From contig CAMWLH010000003.1 of the NCBI GenBank assembly GCA_947175045.1, positions 1-21,032 of the forward strand: a DNA stretch of 21,032 bases. The letters are read 5' to 3'. Source of the DNA: an uncultured Clostridia bacterium. GTDB lineage: Bacteria > Bacillota > Clostridia > Oscillospirales > Ruminococcaceae. The translations under genes and the position numbers were made by a program. This document shows, in pieces, positions 7,301-13,556 of the stretch (position 1 is its first letter; each line of letters begins with the position of its first letter). Below the pieces are notes generated by a model. That model saw only the letters and a list, made by a program, of their open reading frames with translations, did no database searches and had not been told where the DNA came from.

Positions 7301-7931
7301 ATATCTCCGTGTATACTTCCTGTGTAAAATTACTCTCGGAAATACACATAAACGCGTCTATCGAGCCGTCGCCTATGGTGGTGCTGCCGCGCTGAGTCAG
7401 CGATATAAACATAGGGGTTTCGTATAATCCCACCACTTTATACTCTGTGTATTTTAACGGAAACTCCTCCGCGTCCGTGATATCCTCTACCCTTACAACG
7501 TCGCCTACCTGTGCGCCCTCGCGCAGGATATTGTAGCTTATTATGCACTCGTCCTCCGCCTGCGGCATTCTGCCGTCGGTGATATCTATACTGTTGATAT
7601 CCTCCGTGAGAGAGTACACGCGGGTGAGCATTTCTTTATCCCCGCGGAACATTGCGAGGTCGGTGTACTTTGACGGGTATACCCCGCTTACGTCCTCTAC
7701 ACCGCGTATGGCTTCAACGTCGCCATCGGTCAGCCCGAAGCTCGACATTACCCTTAGGTCAAACAGGTCGTGTTGGTCGTAATAATCATCCGCGCTTACC
7801 CTCATATCGTTTTCGGTAGCGCGCACTCCGCTGAAAAAGCCGACGCCGATGGCGCATATCAGAAATATCGACATAAACCGCCCTTTGGTGGCTTTTATCT
7901 CGCGGAAAATATTTTTATTTGCAGCCTTCAA
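4320..7931 (-). CDS. ABC transporter permease, FtsX/MacB type, with giant coiled-coil domain
   Basis: This 1203-residue membrane protein has the double FtsX layout. There is one N-terminal helix (about 18-37), an extracytoplasmic MacB-like domain (about 40-240), and a heptad coiled coil (about 249-644). A three-helix FtsX module follows (about 672-692, 720-750, 767-787). The second half has a helix (about 842-862), another extracytoplasmic domain, and a final three-helix module (about 1071-1095, 1122-1150, 1163-1188). The coiled coil is rich in Glu, Asp, Leu, Tyr and Gly, with Gly recurring every seven residues in its second half. It is interrupted at about 445-455 by GADNP, very near its midpoint, implying an antiparallel hairpin. 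The start is TTG at 7931, supported by GGGAGGTG 4 nt upstream. It forms an operon with the ATPase gene 13 bp upstream. Probably a mechanotransmission or lipid/peptide export permease; substrate unknown. Confidence 0.9.
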   Translation of the reverse strand: MKAANKNIFREIKATKGRFMSIFLICAIGVGFFSGVRATENDMRVSADDYYDQHDLFDLRVMSSFGLTDGDVEAIRGVEDVSGVYPSKYTDLAMFRGDKEMLTRVYSLTEDINSIDITDGRMPQAEDECIISYNILREGAQVGDVVRVEDITDAEEFPLKYTEYKVVGLYETPMFISLTQRGSTTIGDGSIDAFMCISESNFTQEVYTEIYIKSDKMKGMQSYSDEYEELRDSISERLEQLAPERNDIRYEEVTADAIKKIEDGEKELEEAKADGQKELDDAKTELEDAERKIADGEKELADAKIELDDGAKQLEEAEQTLADALKELEDGRKELADNKAVIDSAGAQLADSRAELLRGEEQLTEAREQLDESLKQLDDGQAEIDRNAALLAESREKLNAAKEELASGRAEYEAGYAQYEQGLAEYNTGAEQLAAAEQLLLQAEAAYGADNPIVIQQRAEYEAAKRQLDQSKAILDATAAQLGEAKQTLDAGDREIAAGEAELSQGEEQLAAAQREIDSGREQYNEGLAQYEEARRSYEEGRQLYLDGLTEYNDGLDQYYEGFDKLEEGQREYDEGAATLAEKRAEYEDGLREYNDGLAEIEDAKRQYEDGLKEYEEGVETFNTEIAEAEQKLADARQELADAGNPEWYIFTREDNIGYAEYESNSQRIGRIAAIFPIFFLLVAGLVCLTTMSRMVEEQRSHIGTFKALGYSNGAIMKQYMIYAISAAAVGSLIGAAAGCFIFPGVIIYAYSMMYSIREVHFLLEPGNIIFSVAAMTAAIAVTVFFSCKKALAESPAELMRPKAPKAGKRVLIEKIGLIWNNIGFFGKVTCRNLFRYKRRMFMTVVGIAGCTALSLTGFGLKDSITDIVDLQYNEIYNYSGYLALDSDLSEAETRKIYEELADYDPETLTTRALIKQYTLYHDSAKVDCYVTCVEDAEIFGEMVDMHERKSGGKISLTDGAVATEKLTKLLDVQKGDNVTIMIDETVGNSVAVSGITEHYASHYLYMTEELYETTFGEAPEYNMIYFTNGITSDDEAQAQFSERMLSLDGVMAVMMNAGASSSFSDTIKIMDLVIIVLIVSAGALAFVVLYNLINVNITERIREIATLKVLGFYDREVSSYVFRENIILSVMGSAAGLLLGVALCEYVIVTAEIDEVMFGREIHPLSFLWAFLITVGFSLVVNQIMTRVLKKISMVESLKSVE

Positions 7932-7944
7932 CTCGCACCTCCCG

Positions 7945-8646
7945 TTACCATTCGATATCTTCTACGGGAGTGGGCGCTTCGTTCATTATTATTTTGGACA
8001 CCTTGCTGTTCTTTATTTTGATTACCCTGTCAGCCATGGGCGCTATCGCGGAATTGTGTGTGACCAGGATCACCGTCATTCCGTCGCTGCGGCAGGTGTC
8101 CTGCAGCAGCTTCAATATCATTTTGCCCGTGTTGTAGTCAAGTGCGCCCGTCGGCTCGTCGCAAAGCAGCAGCTTCGGCTTTTTGCTCAGTGCTCTCGCT
8201 ATCGAAACACGCTGCTGCTCTCCGCCCGAAAGCTGCGCGGGGAAGTTGTTCAGGCGCTCCCCCAGACCTACCTTTTCAAGTATCTCGGCGGCGGGTATAT
8301 AGTCCCTTGTGGTCTGCGCCGCAAGCTCCACATTCTCCTTTGCCGTCAGATTGGGCAGCAGGTTGTAAAATTGGAATATAAATCCCACGTCATAGCGGCG
8401 GTACTCGGTGAGCCGCTTTCTGTTGTAGCCGTCCACTCTCGCGCCGTCTACGCTGATCACTCCCTCGTCGCAGGTGTCCATTCCGCCCAGCATATTCAGC
8501 ACGGTGGTCTTGCCCGAGCCGCTCGGTCCGACTATTATCACGAACTCCCCCTTTTCAATATCAAAGGTCATGCCGTCCGCGGCGTTTATGGTCACCTCGC
8601 CCATACGGTAGCGCTTGTATACGTTCTCTAAAGTTACGAATGCCAT
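7945..8646 (-). CDS. ABC transporter ATP-binding protein (LolD/MacB type)
   Basis: This 233-residue cytoplasmic ATPase drives the adjacent permease. All motifs are intact: Walker A GPSGSGKT (40-47), Q-loop Gln92 in [10 protein letters not shown], signature LSGGEQQR (139-146), Walker B LLLCDEP (159-165), and switch His197 in VTH. Sequence and size fit the LolD/MacB/YknY group that pairs with FtsX-type permeases. The ATG at 8646 has a GGGAGGG ribosome site 4 nt upstream. The next gene starts 13 bp after its stop. It is 145 bp downstream of serS, with a possible promoter between. Confidence 0.94.
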   Translation of the reverse strand: MAFVTLENVYKRYRMGEVTINAADGMTFDIEKGEFVIIVGPSGSGKTTVLNMLGGMDTCDEGVISVDGARVDGYNRKRLTEYRRYDVGFIFQFYNLLPNLTAKENVELAAQTTRDYIPAAEILEKVGLGERLNNFPAQLSGGEQQRVSIARALSKKPKLLLCDEPTGALDYNTGKMILKLLQDTCRSDGMTVILVTHNSAIAPMADRVIKIKNSKVSKIIMNEAPTPVEDIEW

Positions 8647-8693
8647 TGTACCCTCCCGAAAACAAGAAGTCAGAAGCCCTATCTCCTATGTTA

Positions 8694-8722
8694 ATTATTA
8701 AGGCAGGAAAAAACCTCCGCAA
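8694..8722 (-). promoter_or_regulatory. Possible promoter of the ABC transporter operon
   Basis: Minus strand TTGCGG (8722-8717), 17-bp spacer, AATAAT (8699-8694). Both boxes are imperfect. A weak stem GGCGGGA/TCCTGCC spans this region and could instead be the end of the serS transcript; no classic terminator follows serS. Confidence 0.35.
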
Positions 8723-8791
8723 AACCTTGCAGATCGTCTTATCCCGCCTTTTCACCGACCTTCGTCGAATAATTACACAAACAAATTTACA

Positions 8792-10081
8792 TTAACCGTT
8801 GGGCAGCTCAATCTTGCTTTTGCCGCCCATATAGGGTCTTAATACCTCGGGGATATTTACCGTGCCGTCCGCGTTTAGGTTGTTCTCAAGGAACGCTATC
8901 AGCATTCTCGGCGGAGCTACCACAGTGTTATTGAGGGTGTGCGCGAAGTACTTTCCGTCCTTGCCGTTCACGCGTATCTTCAAACGGCGCGCCTGCGCGT
9001 CTCCAAGATTGGAGCAGCTGCCCACCTCGAAATATTTCTTCTGGCGCGGAGACCATGCCTCAACATCGTAGGATTTCACTTTAAGGTCTGCCAGATCGCC
9101 GGAGCAGCACTCGATCGTCCTAACAGGAATATCCATCGAGCGGAACATATCCACCGTGTTCCGCCACAGCTTATCAAACCACATCGCGGAGTCCTCGGGC
9201 TTGCACACGACGATCATTTCCTGCTTTTCAAACTGGTGGATACGGTAAACTCCGCGCTCCTCTATACCATGTGCGCCCTTCTCCTTGCGGAAGCAGGGGG
9301 AGTAGCTGGTGAGGGTCTGCGGGAGCATTTCCTCGGGAACTATCGTATCAATGAATTTGCCTATCATAGAATGCTCGGAGGTGCCGATAAGGTAAAGATC
9401 CTCGCCCTCGATTTTGTACATCATCGCGTCCATCTCCGCAAAGCTCATAACGCCAGTTACGACGCTGCTTCTTATCATAAAGGGCGGAACGCAGTAGGTG
9501 AAGCCGCGGTCTATCATGAAATCTCTCGCGTAGGAAATTACCGCGGAGTGCAACCGCGCGATATCTCCCATAAGGTAATAAAAGCCGTTGCCCGCTACCT
9601 TTCTTGCGCTGTCGAGGTCTATACCGTTCAGCTTCTCCATTATTTCGGAGTGATAGGGTATCTCGAAATCGGGCACGACGGGCTCTCCGTAGCGCGTTAT
9701 CTCCACGTTCTCGCTGTCGTCCTTGCCGATGGGAACGCTCGGGTCAATGATGTTCGGAATGGTCATCATTATCTTGCTGACCTTTTCGGACAGTTCCTCC
9801 TCCTGCTTTTCAAGCGCCGCGAGCTCGTCGGAGAACGCCTTTACCTGCGCCTTCGCCTTCTCGGCTTCCTCCTTCATTCCCTTAGCCATATATCCGCCGA
9901 TCTCCTTGGAAATGCGGTTTCTATCGGCTCTGAGGGATTCCGCGCGCTGTATTGCCTTTCGCAGGTCAACGTCCGCCGCTATCACCTCGTCGACAAGCGG
10001 CAGCTTGCTGTCCTGAAATTTCTTCTTGATGTTCTCCTTTACCGCATCAGGATTTTCCCTTAAGAACTTAATGTCTATCAT
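8792..10081 (-). CDS. serS: Seryl-tRNA synthetase
   Basis: This 429-residue class II aminoacyl-tRNA synthetase charges tRNA-Ser with serine. It has the N-terminal helical arm (about 25-105) that contacts the tRNA long variable arm. The catalytic core has the TSE motif in GTSEHSM (about 232-238), motif 2 (about 264-288; starts FRKEKGAHG, ends HQFEKQE) and motif 3 (about 380-399; HTLNNTVVAPPR, then FLEN). The motif 2 loop and serine-site strand differ from the E. coli type (FRSEAGAAG and TLNGSGLAVGR, from memory) but retain the key Glu and Arg positions. This looks like a variant known among Clostridia. The ATG has AAAGGA 7 nt upstream and lies 20 bp after parB, so serS is probably read with the partition operon; no T-box leader is present. 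Confidence 0.95.
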   Translation of the reverse strand: MIDIKFLRENPDAVKENIKKKFQDSKLPLVDEVIAADVDLRKAIQRAESLRADRNRISKEIGGYMAKGMKEEAEKAKAQVKAFSDELAALEKQEEELSEKVSKIMMTIPNIIDPSVPIGKDDSENVEITRYGEPVVPDFEIPYHSEIMEKLNGIDLDSARKVAGNGFYYLMGDIARLHSAVISYARDFMIDRGFTYCVPPFMIRSSVVTGVMSFAEMDAMMYKIEGEDLYLIGTSEHSMIGKFIDTIVPEEMLPQTLTSYSPCFRKEKGAHGIEERGVYRIHQFEKQEMIVVCKPEDSAMWFDKLWRNTVDMFRSMDIPVRTIECCSGDLADLKVKSYDVEAWSPRQKKYFEVGSCSNLGDAQARRLKIRVNGKDGKYFAHTLNNTVVAPPRMLIAFLENNLNADGTVNIPEVLRPYMGGKSKIELPNG

Positions 10082-10101
10082 TCGTTTATCCTTTCTTTAT
10101 T

Positions 10102-10965
10102 TCAATTGCCCTCGACAAAGTGGGCAAGTATTCCCTTTAGCTGTTCCTCGTCGGAAAAGCTGATCTGAAGCGTGTTGGAGTTTTTCCCCTCCGCTATCTT
10201 CACCTTTGTTCCGAGCTGTTCTGTGAGCGATATCTCGACCTCGGTGTAGTAGGTCACCTTTTGCCGTATCTCTCTTTCGGCGCTTTCCTCCGCTGTTTTT
10301 TTTGACTCACGCCGCGCTATCGCTTCGACTGCTCTTACGGTAAGCTCGCCCTCCGCCGCCTTGTGGGCAAGCTCGGTCATTACCGCTTCGTCCTTGATCT
10401 GCCTTAATGCTCTGCAATGCCCCGCTGAGAGCTTCCCCTGCTGCAAAAGCAGCTTTACGCCCTCGGGCAGCGAAAGTAATCCAAGACTGTTCGCAATTGA
10501 GGGGCGGGATTTACCTATCACCTTTGACAGACTGTCCTGTGTCATATTATAGCGGTCAATAAGTTCCTTGTAGCCCTGCGCTTCCTCTATCGGATTCAGA
10601 TTTTCACGCTGCAAATTCTCGATCAGCGTTATCTGCATTGCCTGTTCCTCGGTTATATCGTCGCGTATGACCACGGGTACTTCGCTTAAGCCCGCCATTT
10701 TTGCGGCTCGCCAGCGGCGCTCTCCCGCGATAATCTGATATCCTCCGCCCGACAGCGAACGGACTATTATCGGCTGTATGACTCCGTGTTCGTTTATAGA
10801 CATCGCAAGCTGCTCCAGCGCTTCTTTGTTAAAATTCTTGCGCGGCTGGTTCTTGTCCGGCTCAACGTCGCTTATACGAAGCGTGCTCAGATTTTCACTG
10901 TCGTCAACGTTGTTGTCAAAAAACAGATCGTCAAAGCTGCTTTCAGTCTTTCTTGATTTCGGCAT
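10102..10965 (-). CDS. parB: Chromosome-partitioning protein ParB (Spo0J)
   Basis: This 287-residue CTP-dependent DNA clamp loads at parS sites and spreads along DNA to organise and segregate the origin region with ParA. Visible parts are the CTP-binding motif GERRWR (81-86), ENLQRE (116-121), the parS-binding helix-turn-helix with GKSRPSIAN (151-159), and SAGHCRAL (180-187). Arg154 and Gly182 match the ParB specificity class, not Noc. The start is the ATG at 10965, which has GGAG 7 nt upstream and overlaps the end of parA by 23 bp. A longer frame back to 11049 would add 28 residues inside parA without a ribosome site. Cognate parS sites lie at 11829, 11869 and 15445. Confidence 0.95.
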   Translation of the reverse strand: MPKSRKTESSFDDLFFDNNVDDSENLSTLRISDVEPDKNQPRKNFNKEALEQLAMSINEHGVIQPIIVRSLSGGGYQIIAGERRWRAAKMAGLSEVPVVIRDDITEEQAMQITLIENLQRENLNPIEEAQGYKELIDRYNMTQDSLSKVIGKSRPSIANSLGLLSLPEGVKLLLQQGKLSAGHCRALRQIKDEAVMTELAHKAAEGELTVRAVEAIARRESKKTAEESAEREIRQKVTYYTEVEISLTEQLGTKVKIAEGKNSNTLQISFSDEEQLKGILAHFVEGN

Positions 10966-11746
10966 TCCTCTTCTCCATTTCCCTGCACTTATCCAATATC
11001 TCCTTTGAAAGGCGCTTATAGGAGTCGGTGCCCTTGGCGCTCTTGTCATAATAGAATATGGGTTCGCCGTGGCTCTGCGCCTCGGATATTTTTACATTTC
11101 TGGGTATCTCAGTCTTGAAAAGAACCTTGTTATCGAACGTTCTCTTGATCTCCCGCATTATCTCGTTGCTCGCCGTAAGGCGCTTGTCCAGCATTGTGAA
11201 TACTATCCCCATAATGCTCAGATCGGGATTTGCTTTTTTCTTTACCTTTTTGACGTTCAGCATAAGCTGCGCAAGTCCCTCCAGTGCAAAATGCTCGCAC
11301 ACCATGGGCACGATTATCGTATCGCTGGCGATCATGGCGTTCGTTGCGAGTATTCCGAGCGAGGGCAGGCAGTCCAGCAGGATAATATCGTACTCGTCCT
11401 TTATCTGAAGTACTACCTTTCTAAGCTGCGAAACGTTACCTCTTTGCCCCGCAAGCTCCTGCTCCGCTTTACAAAGCTCGTTTGTGGCGGGCATTATCCA
11501 CACGTTTTTATAGCGTGTTTCTATAATTGCCTCCTGCGGACGGTTTTTGCCCATTATCACTTCATATGTAGTTACATCGAGGGTTTTCTTTTTGATACCG
11601 TATCCCGTTGTGGCGTTTCCCTGCGGGTCGAAGTCTATCAGCAAAACTTTTTTGCCCATCATACCCAGTCCCGCCGCGACGTTCACAGAGGTCGTTGTTT
11701 TGCCGACGCCGCCCTTCTGGTTTACCACGCCTATAACAATTCCCAT
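10943..11746 (-). CDS. parA: Chromosome-partitioning ATPase ParA (Soj)
   Basis: This 267-residue deviant-Walker ATPase binds DNA non-specifically when dimeric with ATP. Stimulated by ParB, it drives origin segregation; in Bacillus, Soj also controls DnaA. The deviant Walker A is KGGVGKTT (11-18) with signature Lys11 and Lys16. The Walker B region contains ILLDCLPS and the switch region IDFDPQGN. The ATG at 11746 has AAAGGA 8 nt upstream, preceded by an extended -10 promoter. The 3' end overlaps parB by 23 bp, indicating translational coupling. A parS site lies upstream of the promoter, so ParB could affect expression. Confidence 0.95.
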   Translation of the reverse strand: MGIVIGVVNQKGGVGKTTTSVNVAAGLGMMGKKVLLIDFDPQGNATTGYGIKKKTLDVTTYEVIMGKNRPQEAIIETRYKNVWIMPATNELCKAEQELAGQRGNVSQLRKVVLQIKDEYDIILLDCLPSLGILATNAMIASDTIIVPMVCEHFALEGLAQLMLNVKKVKKKANPDLSIMGIVFTMLDKRLTASNEIMREIKRTFDNKVLFKTEIPRNVKISEAQSHGEPIFYYDKSAKGTDSYKRLSKEILDKCREMEKRNAEIKKD

Positions 11747-11783
11747 TTTTCGATTCCTTTCTTTCTTTTTCCGTTTTAATAGT

Positions 11784-11812
11784 ATTATATCACACTTTAT
11801 ATAAAAAATAAA
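11784..11812 (-). promoter_or_regulatory. Extended -10 promoter of parA-parB(-serS)
   Basis: Minus strand TGA-TATAAT (hexamer 11789-11784) is a perfect extended -10. The -35 at 17 bp (TTTATT, 11812-11807) is poor, which an extended -10 can compensate. The nearest parS site begins 17 bp upstream of the -35. Confidence 0.6.
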
Positions 11813-11828
11813 CCCCTTTTATAAAAAA

Positions 11829-11844
11829 TGTTTCACGTGAAACA
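11829..11844. promoter_or_regulatory. parS centromere site (parA-proximal)
   Basis: TGTTTCACGTGAAACA is a perfect 16-bp palindrome matching the universal bacterial parS consensus. It sits in the 149-bp gap between the Noc-type gene and parA, 40 bp centre-to-centre from a second identical site. Confidence 0.95.
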
Positions 11845-11868
11845 AATTTTCGACGTTTTTGCCGAAAA

Positions 11869-11884
11869 TGTTTCACGTGAAACA
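11869..11884. promoter_or_regulatory. parS centromere site (noc-proximal), within a 24-bp palindrome
   Basis: This 16-bp parS is identical to the others. Here it is extended by AAAA/TTTT to a 24-bp perfect palindrome (11865-11888), 7 bp past the stop of the Noc-type gene. In RNA this would be a 10-bp stem with ACGT loop ending in U residues, so it might double as the transcript end of that gene. Confidence 0.95.
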
Positions 11885-11895
11885 TTTTTATTATA

Positions 11896-12720
11896 TCAGT
11901 CTATGGGTATCGGAAATTTTATGATGTATTCGTAATAGGTATCCGACTTGTTTGTGACAGTTTCACAGGGAATATCCGACTCCTTCATGCGCTTAATGAG
12001 TTGATTTATGGAGTTCATATAGAGCCGCGGCGCCGTCGGAAATGGGTTCCTGAATTTTTTCTTTTTCTCCGATTTTCTGTTGATCTCTTTTCCTGCCAGA
12101 ACATCATTGACCAGCTTTTCCGTTTGCTCTAAATTTAATTTTCCCGCGATCACCTTTTCAAGCACCGTAATTCTTATATGAGGCTCGGGTATCCTAACAA
12201 GTGCGCGCGCGTGTCTTTCGGAAAGATTTCCGTTTATCAGCAGAGTTCTTTCGGCGTCGGTAAATCTCAGAAGTCTCAATTTATTCGCAACGGTGGATTG
12301 AGCTTTTCCGAGCCGTTCAGCGGCGACCTCCTGCGTTAAGCCGTACACGCTTATCAGCTTCTCCATCGCGAGAGCTTCCTCAAAATAACTGAGGTCTTTT
12401 CGCTGGATATTTTCGATCAGAGCAAGCACGGCGGATTGCTCATCGTCTACGCTCATAACAATGCATGGTACCTCCCGCATACCCGCCAGCTTAGCCGCGC
12501 GGGCGCGTCTTTCTCCGCTGATTATCTCATAAAGAGCCCCCGTCCTCCTGACACAGATGGGTTGTAAAATGCCGTTTTCCCGTATGCTCTCGGCGAGCGA
12601 TTTTATCGCCGCGTCGTTAAAATCAATTCTGGGCTGCGATTTGTTGGGTTGCAGTGAAGCAAGCTCAAGCATGACCACCCTGCCGACTTCCTTTTCCCTT
12701 GGTTTAAAAATTCCATTCAT
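11896..12720 (-). CDS. noc: Noc-type ParB paralogue (nucleoid occlusion protein-like)
   Basis: This 274-residue ParB-family protein, in the position of noc in Bacillus, probably couples chromosome position to division-site choice. It has GERRAR (69-74) for CTP binding, ENIQRK (103-108), a helix-turn-helix with GKAQSTVANK (138-147) and SERHARAL (167-174). The four positions reported to separate ParB from Noc specificity read Gln141, Lys147, Arg152 and Arg169. This is close to the Noc set Q-K-K-R and far from ParB R-T-A-G. A short N-terminus MNGIFKPREKEV could be a reduced membrane-targeting helix; that is uncertain. The start is the ATG at 12720, with AAAGGA 8 nt upstream and a promoter -10 at 12769 that excludes a longer start at 12798. 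No full Noc-type palindrome (ATTTCCCGGGAAAT) was seen here. Confidence 0.85.
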   Translation of the reverse strand: MNGIFKPREKEVGRVVMLELASLQPNKSQPRIDFNDAAIKSLAESIRENGILQPICVRRTGALYEIISGERRARAAKLAGMREVPCIVMSVDDEQSAVLALIENIQRKDLSYFEEALAMEKLISVYGLTQEVAAERLGKAQSTVANKLRLLRFTDAERTLLINGNLSERHARALVRIPEPHIRITVLEKVIAGKLNLEQTEKLVNDVLAGKEINRKSEKKKKFRNPFPTAPRLYMNSINQLIKRMKESDIPCETVTNKSDTYYEYIIKFPIPID

Positions 12721-12768
12721 GTTAATGATCCTTTCTGTCAAGAATGTTTTCACTCTGCTGTTGAATAC

Positions 12769-12777
12769 ATTATAACA
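12769..12777 (-). promoter_or_regulatory. Extended -10 promoter of the Noc-type gene
   Basis: Minus strand TGT-TATAAT (12777-12769) is a perfect extended -10 box; the -35 region (TGGATA at 17 bp) is weak. Initiation near 12762 gives a leader of about 42 nt to the ATG at 12720. Confidence 0.65.
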
Positions 12778-12844
12778 TTGTTTGGAAATAATATCCACAA
12801 TAAATTATCGCATTTCCCGACAGCAACACGCCAGAAACGACAGC

Positions 12845-12870
12845 AAAAGCCGCATTACAGCGGCTTTTTT
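12845..12870 (-). terminator. Intrinsic terminator of mnmG-rsmG
   Basis: AAAAGCCGC (12845-12853) pairs perfectly with GCGGCTTTT (12860-12868) around a 6-nt loop that contains the rsmG stop codon. The minus-strand transcript ends TTTTGCTGT and the plus strand ends in six T, so the hairpin could act on both strands. Confidence 0.65.
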
Positions 12871-13556
12871 GAAATATTGGCGGTGCTTCGGGGATATTTT
12901 GTCGGAGTCTGCGATATTTTCTTTACCAGGACCAACCGTCTGTCATCGCCGTTAGGCAGCTTGTAGTCGGTGATCATTTCAATACTTCCCCCAAGCAGCT
13001 TGACGGCGTTTTCCGCTGCGGAAATATCTTCGTTCACGGATTTCAGAGCGATAAAATATCCTCCCTCCTTAACAAAGGGAATACAATACTCTGAAAGAAC
13101 CGGCATAGCGGAGACCGCCCGCGCGGTGGAAAAGTCGTACCGCTCACGTCTTATCCTGCCGAGCTCCTCGCTTCTCGCGTGAATTACTTCGGCGCTTACC
13201 CCGATTTTCTCGCAGACCTTTTCAAGATAAATGCATCTTTTTTGCAGGCTGTCGCAAAGAGTTCCCTTTAAATCGGGACGGAAAATCAGAAGCGGCAGCG
13301 CGGGAAATCCCGCGCCCGTGCCCACATCGATAAAACTCGCTCCATCGGGGAGCTCGGTCATAGTGAACGGGAGCACGCTGTCAATAAAGTGCTTCTGCAC
13401 GACATCATCAAACTCGGTTATCGAAGTAAGATTTACATTTTTATTGTATTCCACCATAAATTCAAACAGTTCAGAAAACTGCTTCGCCTGCTTGTCATTT
13501 ACGGAAATTCCCGCATCGTTGAAGCTGCGAATAATCTGATCAAGTTGTCTGTCCAC
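12855..13556 (-). CDS. rsmG: 16S rRNA (guanine527-N7)-methyltransferase RsmG
   Basis: This 233-residue class I methyltransferase makes m7G527 in 16S rRNA; its loss gives low-level streptomycin resistance in other bacteria. The SAM-binding motif [11 protein letters not shown] is at about 75-85, preceded by the conserved NVNLTSI stretch (41-47), and STARAVS plus [10 protein letters not shown] follow later. The start is set at GTG 13556, which has AAAGGGGGAG 4 nt upstream and overlaps the end of mnmG by 17 bp. A TTG at 13577 in the same frame would add 7 residues but lacks a ribosome site. It is the classic gidA-gidB pair, translationally coupled to mnmG. Confidence 0.94.
   Translation of the reverse strand: MDRQLDQIIRSFNDAGISVNDKQAKQFSELFEFMVEYNKNVNLTSITEFDDVVQKHFIDSVLPFTMTELPDGASFIDVGTGAGFPALPLLIFRPDLKGTLCDSLQKRCIYLEKVCEKIGVSAEVIHARSEELGRIRRERYDFSTARAVSAMPVLSEYCIPFVKEGGYFIALKSVNEDISAAENAVKLLGGSIEMITDYKLPNGDDRRLVLVKKISQTPTKYPRSTANISKKPL

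Noticed and set aside
10966..11049. N-terminal extension of ParB by 28 residues
   Set aside because: It would lie inside parA with no ribosome site, while the ATG at 10965 has a good one and matches the family N-terminus.
11494..11502. Perfect DnaA box TTATCCACA inside parA
   Set aside because: Single isolated match within conserved coding sequence (codons for VWIM), with no cluster of boxes or AT-rich unwinding region nearby; no origin is claimed.
12721..12740. TTGACA directly upstream of the noc ribosome site as a -35 box
   Set aside because: It overlaps the ribosome-site region, so the -10 and start would fall inside the gene; the extended -10 at 12769 is better placed.
12812..12819. ATTTCCCG, a half of the Noc binding palindrome, near the noc promoter
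   Set aside because: Only one half-site; the other arm (GACAGC) does not match, and an 8-mer is expected by chance.
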